Shown here: piece by piece, positions 57,250 to 64,000 of the stretch
How positions within the stretch are numbered: position 1 is the first letter of the stretch
How the letters are laid out: each line of letters begins with the position of its first letter
Assembly (NCBI GenBank): GCA_920105625.2
Contig: OV050033.1
Span: 130,447,821-130,511,820 of the forward strand
DNA: 64,000 nt
Direction: 5' to 3'
From: Clusia tigrina
Taxonomy: Eukaryota > Arthropoda > Insecta > Diptera > Clusiidae
The notes under the pieces: model-generated
Databases searched by the model: none
Told to the model about the DNA's origin: nothing
What the model saw: the letters and a program-made list of their open reading frames with translations, nothing else
Position numbers and translations under genes: made by a program

Positions 57250-58080
57250 CATTCCATAAGACCAGATATCAGCAAACCAACTTAATTTGAATAGGAACCT
57301 GTTGTATTTTTTGTAAAGTGGACACAAAGATTGAAATTTATCAGTTGTCTGGGTGCTGCTAACAATTCAACATAGGACGAAACTTTACAAAGCCCACTTT
57401 TGAATCTCCACATCGATGGATATGCATATGTTCTAGAGTTTCACTGTCAATTCGATCCAGATGTCTATTAGCTTAATTTTATTAGGTGGTATCCGAGGTC
57501 ACAATTTGTGAGGTCAACCTCAGTGTTTATATTATAGGAACTGTTTACTTTATATTACAGGAATTGTGAGGTGACCGTTTGTGTCCGTTAAGCGCTATTT
57601 TATTCGGTGGTGTACCAGGCCACAGTGTGGATATTAATATACTTCTTATTCAACTTTAGAAACTTTAGTGAAGTAACCTTCATTGGGTTTGTTACTGAGA
57701 TCTATTTGATATTGAGTTGCCTTTGCTATAGTTTCAAAGGAGCTTGCTTTATAGTTTCATGAAGAAATCCTTTCTGATATCTTCTGTCATCACGCACCAA
57801 ATCTTATTCAAAAGAAGGAGTCTAAAATTGATGCCAATCAGTATTGTTCCATGATTTATCAGAATAATGACCCTTGAAAGTTTCATATAGGTGCCTTTTA
57901 GGAATGTTTATATCATTGTAACTCCTAAAATATTCTTATGTGGAAGCATTTTTTAATGTAGTTTTAAAATGAACTTATTTAGGAGAATTTGTGGATCACT
58001 GCACTGAAAGTTTCACTCTTATGCCGAATTTAAAAGAAATTTTTAGGCTCTTCCTGTTTTTAGAAAGGAGCATTTCTAAG
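57250..58080. other. Intergenic, nothing recognised
   Basis: One weak ~120-bp direct repeat (attttatt-ggtggt-t-cc-aggtcaca near 57480 and 57600). No gene. Confidence 0.45.
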
Positions 58081-58084
58081 ACCA

Positions 58085-58155
58085 AGCTAGGTGCAGTATT
58101 TCAACCTGCGACCCTCTGAGTGTGATTCTACCACTAGATCACATAGAGGGCGCCT
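58085..58155 (-). mobile_element. SINE head (tRNA-like part only), inverted
   Basis: On the minus strand aaggcgccctctatgtgatctagtgg provides an A-box-like word and gcaggttgaaat a decayed B box. Same family as 21.5 and 56.7 kb. Confidence 0.6.
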
Positions 58156-58799
58156 TAAAGATTTGTATATTAGTTTCCACTATTCAGCTGATGCAACAAA
58201 CTAATTTCCGTTACTATATATATACGAGTACAAAATTATTCATTATTTTTTAATACAAAAAATTAAATGACAATAGAAAATAAATGAAATTAAAGTAGAA
58301 ATTACCAGTTTTATAGTTTCAATTAAAATGCTTAAAAACTCCAAAGAACATTCGTCAATTCAATTGAGAACAATAAAAACAAAATAAATATATTACGCTG
58401 TTTGTTTTTATAACTGGCGTAAAAAAAAGTGAAAGCAGTTTGTTTTTTTTTTATTAGATAAACTACACTTTAATATGCATAGTAATTGTATTTAAAAAAC
58501 ACTCTACAATTAATCCACTGGAGCATAAATAAAAAAAAATATTTGTTTTCTTTTAACCTTTAGTTAGACTTTTTTAAATGATATTGATGTACTAATTATA
58601 TCAAATATAAAATTATTAAAGCTTTGATGTAAAGGAAACTTAATTCAACTGAGTATCTCAATAAGTTCAGAGCTATCGCAAGCCCAAAGATCAGAAAATT
58701 AGTCCGTTATTCAATGACGGGATTTAAAATCAAGTGTGTATTTTCTTTAAACCACATTCTACCATGAATTTAAATGTTGACCCCTAAATTAATTTCTGG

Positions 58800-60248
58800 C
58801 ATTACCAGTTTCCAACCACATTATAAATCGTACAATTCTTTGTAGAATTCGTGTGGGCGCAGAGTACTGTAGTAGCGTCTAACTCACTCTCAATGCAAAA
58901 TTGCATACAACTAATGCGCGAACTAAATGACAACAACAACCACAACACAACAACAACTACAATAATAATAATAACAACAACCACAATAAAAGCTACAACA
59001 CAGTAGCAGTGAAAACAACAACAACAACAACCACAATAATGATAATTGCCAGCAAGTTGCCCACTCGGCAAACGGCAACGGCAAACGACACACGAAGCTC
59101 AGCAGAAGTTAACCAAACACACTCGGCCCCGCCGCGAAAACGAGGCGCAAGCAAGAAACGAAAATGAGCGACACAGTTTCCCATTGCCAATAATTCTAGC
59201 TAGCAGTATGCTGAGTGCTGGTGCCGATGTTGCTCTGATGTTCTGTTGCCAGTGCCGCCAGTTCTGCTGCCTGCTGCTTATTACAAATATTGCAAGTTTT
59301 CAATTTGTTGCAGCTGTCTCACAATTTTTGGGGCAACGTAAAAGCAAAAGCAAACGTAACCGCAATGAATGCACATGTCACACACGCACACACACACACA
59401 CACACTCGCAACATGAAAACTGATGCTGCATGCTGGCTCTGCAAATGCTGCATGAGGTGCGGTTGACGTAAGTGCGGTATGACGTCACTGGCAGAACTAT
59501 GCTACTGTGCTATGGGCAGCCTCGCCAGCTTGCTTGTTGGGTCGGGCGGGCGGCGCGAATTCGAATGCAATTTGTCGCGCGGCGCATTCTTCGGTTAAAA
59601 ATTTGCGCGATAGCAACAACAACAACAAGAACAGGGTAGACAATTAAAAAATCAGAGACACACACACACATGCAGTCTCACATCATTACAGAATTCGCGC
59701 GGCTTTTGCTGTACTGTACTGAACTAAGCTGTATGCATGCGGCTCGATTCAGTTCAGTCTACCGGCCAGTCAGCCACTCAGCCAGCCAGTGAGGCAGCCA
59801 GCCCGCCAGTCAGTTGGTTAGTTAGCTTATTCGCACGTATTTACGTACGTACGGGTCCGTACTACATTCGTAGTGTTCGTTGTTTCATTTGTAGTTGCAG
59901 CTTTTTTTCAGTTTTCGCTTAACGCTCGTTGAGTCAGGTTGATAGTTGCTTGGCTTGCTGCCTGCAACACACAGACACAGCTGCATCAGCAGCACCAACT
60001 ACATACGGTGCGGTGCGGTGCGCGGTGGCGCACATACAACAAGGGGTTGCTTGCAGCAGAAACGCACAAACACAGGCACGCACACACCCACGGGGAACAC
60101 TTCCATAATTCGCTGAGGCAGCCAGTCAGTTCCACAGACACACTTACTACGCACATTACTGTACAAGAAAAAAGAAGCTGTTGAACAAACTCGCCATTTA
60201 AACGCAAGAGAGCGCATAACACACGCCGAGCAGGACGTTGCAGCGCCT
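58800..60248 (+). promoter_or_regulatory. Upstream region and probable leader of the MADF gene
   Basis: Unique, less AT-rich DNA with CAA runs (58920-59040, 59610-59630) and a CA run (59390-59405). A perfect CRE palindrome TGACGTCA is at 59480-59487 with TGACGTAA 16 bp before it. A CAGTC/CAGCC-rich cluster (59748-59820) contains several initiator-like TCAGT words, so transcription may start there. No TATA box is evident. Start site placement is inference. Confidence 0.45.
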
Positions 60249-60417
60249 ATGAGCCGCAGCAGCATGAGTCGCAAGGACGATCCGGTGTTTAATGTGAAGT
60301 TTGTGCAATTGGTCGAGAGTCATCCGTGCCTTTGGAATTCCACACTTCCTGCGTACAGTAAAAAGGAGGAAATACAAAGAGCTTGGCAAGAAGTGGCCAA
60401 CGATACGAAAGACACGG
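60249..60417 (+). CDS. MADF-domain transcription factor, first coding exon (gene continues beyond window)
   Basis: The exon encodes 56 residues plus one base and ends ACGG|GTATGT. After MSRSSMSRKDDPVF the sequence NVKFVQLVESHPCLWNSTLP, then Y-KKEEIQRAWQEVA, has the MADF pattern: hydrophobic-LVE-P-LW, a Tyr, then a basic helix and AW--VA. MADF domains bind DNA in Adf-1-like fly regulators. Exon 1 holds only the first half of the domain (residues 15-56), so the rest must lie in an exon past 64000; none is found in the 3.6 kb seen. ATG codons at 60249 and 60264 are both possible starts. Which MADF gene this is cannot be told from half a domain. Confidence 0.8.
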
Positions 60418-63400
60418 GTATGTTTCTCGTACGCTTTGCTTTGCTTTGTTTTGAGTTTGAGTGTAGGGCTTTTGCAGATGCTCTTGCATGGGATTTGCAG
60501 TGCTTTGCGTTTGCCTTGCGTTGCTTTGATGTGGTTTGGCATGTGTTGCTTGTTCATGTTGTAGTTGTTGTTTTTGTTATTGTTGTTGTTATTATTATTG
60601 TCGTTATGACTGTATTTGTTGTTGTTGCTTTTATAGTTGTAGTATGCATATGCATGCTTGATGACACTGTGAGAGCTTTTTTCTCGCTGCTCTATTACAA
60701 AATTGCGTGATTTTGGCGTAGGAAAAAAAGAAAAATAAAAGCAAACAAAATTGGAAATTAAATTCGAATAATAAAAAAAATTAAAAATTTTAATTGAAAA
60801 AAGTTTTGCGTATCGCTTTTGTGTTAGTTGCATGTGCTGCACTTTTGCTTGGTTGGCACGAGTGTACGTTTGCCTCCATATGCATATATATGTACATATA
60901 TGTGTGTGTTTGTGTGTGTGTCTTGGCTGAGTGTGCTTTGAATTTGCCGTATATGCATTTAAATACTAACTCATAAATATGTGTTTTAGCATATGCAGGC
61001 AGGTAGGAGTGCCTTACTTGCATATGTTCACTGCCTCCACCTCTTCTGCCAGCACTTCTACTGGAATCACCTTCTCCACTTGCACCCCTGCCCTCTGCCA
61101 GTTGAATATGGCTCATTTGTGCCAAGCTACCATCCCACTAACTAACTAAACTCTGCGCTGGCAATTGTTGCCATGAAGCTTTTGTGTCGTCGTTTATGCA
61201 TTCTTGGCGTTTTGCATTTGAAGCTTTTGCGGCATTTGCTTATGAAGTTTTCTCTTCGCTTGGATACAAATACGTGCATGTGACTCTGTGCGAGAGAGTA
61301 TGTGTGGCCGTGTGTGTGTGTGTTTCGCTGCTGGTGTGATTATTGCAATTTTCTTCTGGTGGCGTTGTACGTAAACATTCGTTGCTGCATTTGTTTTGCG
61401 TTTGATTTTTTACTTTACCTTTTTCGAGGCTTTTGCATTTGTTTTCTCATTCCCGTTGTTGTTGTTTTGTTCTTGGCGTGGTTTTTGCAGCGGGCGTTAT
61501 GTAAATTTTATTTGTTGCATTTTCTTTCGGTTTTTTGGCTGACTGGCGCAAGTTTTGAAAGCTTTCGTGAGCCCTTTTTATTCTCGGGGAAATTCTCGGG
61601 CGGTGCAGCGTTCTCACCTCTCTCGATCGTTTTGCTTTGCAGACATGAGTGTTTAAAGTGTGAAAGGGGTTGTAATATGGTGAATAAGACTCAGTGAGCC
61701 TAATATAAATCGAGTTATCAATTCCGATGTGCAGAGTCCCCATTTCTTTTGATGAGGATACACTTTTTGATAGATCTTTCAAACCCTTTAACGAGGGAGT
61801 TTAGTATTAATAAAAAAACAATTATTTCAAACATACTTTCAAAAACTGATTAATGAAATGTCCTTGTTCAGGGTCCCACATGCGAAATATCAATCTCAAG
61901 GATTTTTGAGCGTTTAATCTTCTTAAATTATTAAATATATGAAATTCTAACTATTTGAGTGTCTAAAACACTCTTTGAAATGATCCTTCCATACTAAAAG
62001 AACTAAGAATTTTTGAAATAAATAATTTTTCCTATTTCTAAATCTTTTTAATATAATGAAAAAGGGGCATGAGACACTTACTAATTTTAATTTATTTTTA
62101 ACAATATAAGGGAATATATTTAAATATTCCACTTCAACTCTCGGCGGGAATTTAATAAAAATAAATGTACCAATGTTTATGAATCACAAACTTTTTCTAA
62201 ATGTTTGTGTATATCAATCTAAGGATAACTAAAATTGTCTAAAATTATGAAAATTTCAGAGGGTTGAGGTCTCAGAAACAGTTACAGGCTTTTAAAATTT
62301 TGCTAGTGATAAAAATGATTAATGAAATTACAAATTTTTTAAATGTTTTGCTCCAAAAATTTTCTGAAATTGTGATATTTTTTTGGGGAGGGGTGTAGGA
62401 AGAAGTTACAGGTTTTTTTATGGTTTGCTAACGATAAAACTTATCTCTTGTTAAAATTGACTGAAATTGTGACATTTTTGGAGGGATGGGGTCCAGGGCA
62501 TCTCCTTTACAGCCTTTTAGAGATTTACTAGTGATAAAAGTGATAAAAAATGAAAAATTAATTTTATGTTTTATTTGTTAAAATTATAGTTTAAATAATT
62601 TTTGGTTTATTTTAATCAAATAGCACTAAATGTATAAAAATTTGTTTTAAATTATAAGGGATAAATAGTTTTTAACGTACATTAGTTAAAAATACGCCTA
62701 AAAGCATACTATAAAAAGTTATGTTGTTTGAAGGGATTGTTTTCTATTCTCTATGATGAAAACTTGTTTTCTTTCACTTTCAAGTAGAGTACAAAATCCG
62801 TGTCATATCAGAGACAAAAGCGCTGCACCCTAAAAGTAGGCTTTGGTATGTGAGATGATGTTTGAAGCTTTAAAGGTTGTCTGAATATATATTTCTACGA
62901 GCCAAGTCTCTCTTCCCAAAAGCCATAACTAAATAAACAAAATTGACAAAAATCGAGATTGCACCAGAAATAATTATTTTAGTTCCCGTCGAATTTTCTC
63001 TTGTTAATTCCCCATTTGGAAGATTAGTTCGACAGCACATTTCAGAGCTTTTAAAGCAGTTTCCTGGGTCTACGTTCTTGAAAGAAGGTACTTAATTTTG
63101 CAGAATGCTGTAAAGTTGTTGTGGGGATAATTATTCTTCGACCTGAATATTTATTCTACCCCATCAAGGATACAAAGTTTCTCTTTGAGCATTATCTTAT
63201 GGATATAAGTGAGAAAGAGTTTTGGCTCCCGAGACTTTACATCGCTAGACATACCTTTAACTTACCTTTAGAAGTGTGACTATATAATTTTCATCCTCAT
63301 AATGTTAATTTAAGGACATGAAGCAAGAATACCAAAAATAATTAAGGTTAATTAAAAACAGTGATGTTCTTTCAGAGTCCTTTACCAACCTAATGAAAAC

Positions 63401-64000
63401 ACTGTACAACACTGTACAATAGGGGTCTTATCATATCAATCATGTTCTCACAATTTGTCAATTTGTGTCGATTTGGTTTTCTTGGGTCTTTTTCAGGACT
63501 TGGCGTAGTGTGAATATCTGGATAATGGTGGACCTACCAGGTCTGACGCCACTATTATAAAGTCCAATCAGCTCGTTGGGATGGACTTCAATATTTCACA
63601 CATATGTTCGATAGAACCCTATATTCAAAAGTATTATCCCACGGTCATTAGTGCAAATCGTGGTATCGCCTTTCTTGTGGATTTGGCAGAGTACGCTGGG
63701 ATTCCCATAACTGGGCACGCTTTCGTCCGACCATAGACCATATTCTGCATAAAAGCCCGCGCATGCGATTTGTGAGGTCTTCGTCTCCGATCTTAAGCAA
63801 TTCAGCAGGCAGGCAAACTGCACCTGCGATCTTATGTTTTTCAGCCAAGCGATGGCTGTTACGACCTTGTTATAGTCGGGCAACGGTACATGAACGTCGT
63901 CAGTGATTGTTATTTCCGAGAAACCTTCCTCAGTGGCGGGCGGGATTATTGCCGCCATCGCCATTAAGCAGCTGGGAGAAATATTCCCTCCATAACCTCA
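60418..64000 (+). other. First intron of the MADF gene (partial), without visible exon
   Basis: GT-rich, T-rich sequence at 60420-61700 gives way to AT-rich DNA. At 62240-62550 a ~110-bp unit (gaaatt-tgacatttttgg-ggg--gg, tacag-cttttt, gatttactagtgataaaa) is repeated about three times. The right end holds a LINE fragment. Confidence 0.6.
63590..63970 (-). mobile_element. Decayed LINE reverse transcriptase N-terminal fragment
   Basis: Two overlapping minus-strand frames together show V-TAIAWLKN-K, GA--LPAELLK-GDE, SVLC-IHKKGD and NDRGI-LLNI-YR, the start of a LINE RT domain (known pattern: A-LKN-KA-G-DGLPAEL; C-I-KKGD; NYRGI-LLN). The frame changes near 63840 and the fragment ends before the catalytic region. 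The clade is uncertain (RTE/jockey-like). Confidence 0.7.

Noticed and set aside
60801..61700. ORFs of 60-131 codons in the MADF intron
   Set aside because: GT/T-rich sequence yielding Cys/Phe/Val-rich frames with no domain; no MADF second half was found.

Overview
The window looks like nuclear DNA of a higher (cyclorrhaphan) fly, most likely a tephritid fruit fly. The reasons are AT-rich intergenic DNA, Drosophila-like short introns, TATA/initiator promoters, tRNA-derived SINEs, R1/jockey/RTE-type LINE debris, and clear fly-like copies of Brms1, mRpL49 and a MADF-domain gene. The family assignment is inference; no sequence search was possible.

Layout. 1-0.9 kb: 3' part of a decayed LINE. 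4.4-20 kb: a dispersed cluster of five tiny secreted poly-glycine peptide genes (coding starts at 4745 +, 6760 -, 13929 -, 16389 -, 19622 +). Four share one gene structure (55-nt first coding exon, short phase-1 intron). All five read as signal peptide, then an uninterrupted ladder of X-Pro dipeptides, then a glycine tract, and all five promoters carry a TATA box with an NF-kB-like GGAAA(A/T)CC site; four also carry GATA sites. This resembles the promoter and propeptide design of insect immune peptides and is the best candidate here for an undescribed system. 20-34 kb: gene-poor repeat country (SINEs, decayed LINEs, several minisatellites, and a perfect 372-bp palindrome around a 186-bp TA tract).

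34.3-47.9 kb: a second glycine-rich group that looks structural or cuticular. It holds one two-exon gene (34443-37997 +, two-codon first coding exon, 2.8-kb intron) and two intronless paralogues (39671-39147 - and 47549-46539 -) inside a segmental duplication (about 36.0-40.1 kb versus 43.7-47.9 kb). Each block also carries an inverted orphan copy of the 3' end of the intronless gene. The second paralogue has expanded an 84-bp unit and shows an apparent frameshift near its C terminus. LINE remnants lie between and inside the blocks.

50-53 kb: two ordinary housekeeping genes in convergent orientation, Brms1/Sds3-like (three coding exons, +) and mRpL49 (two coding exons, -). 53-58 kb: AT-rich DNA with repeats, a SINE and one possible small Cys-bearing secreted peptide (57192-56941 -). 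58.8-64 kb: promoter/leader, first coding exon and part of the first intron of a MADF-domain transcription-factor gene that runs off the right edge, with another decayed LINE RT fragment at 63.6-64 kb.
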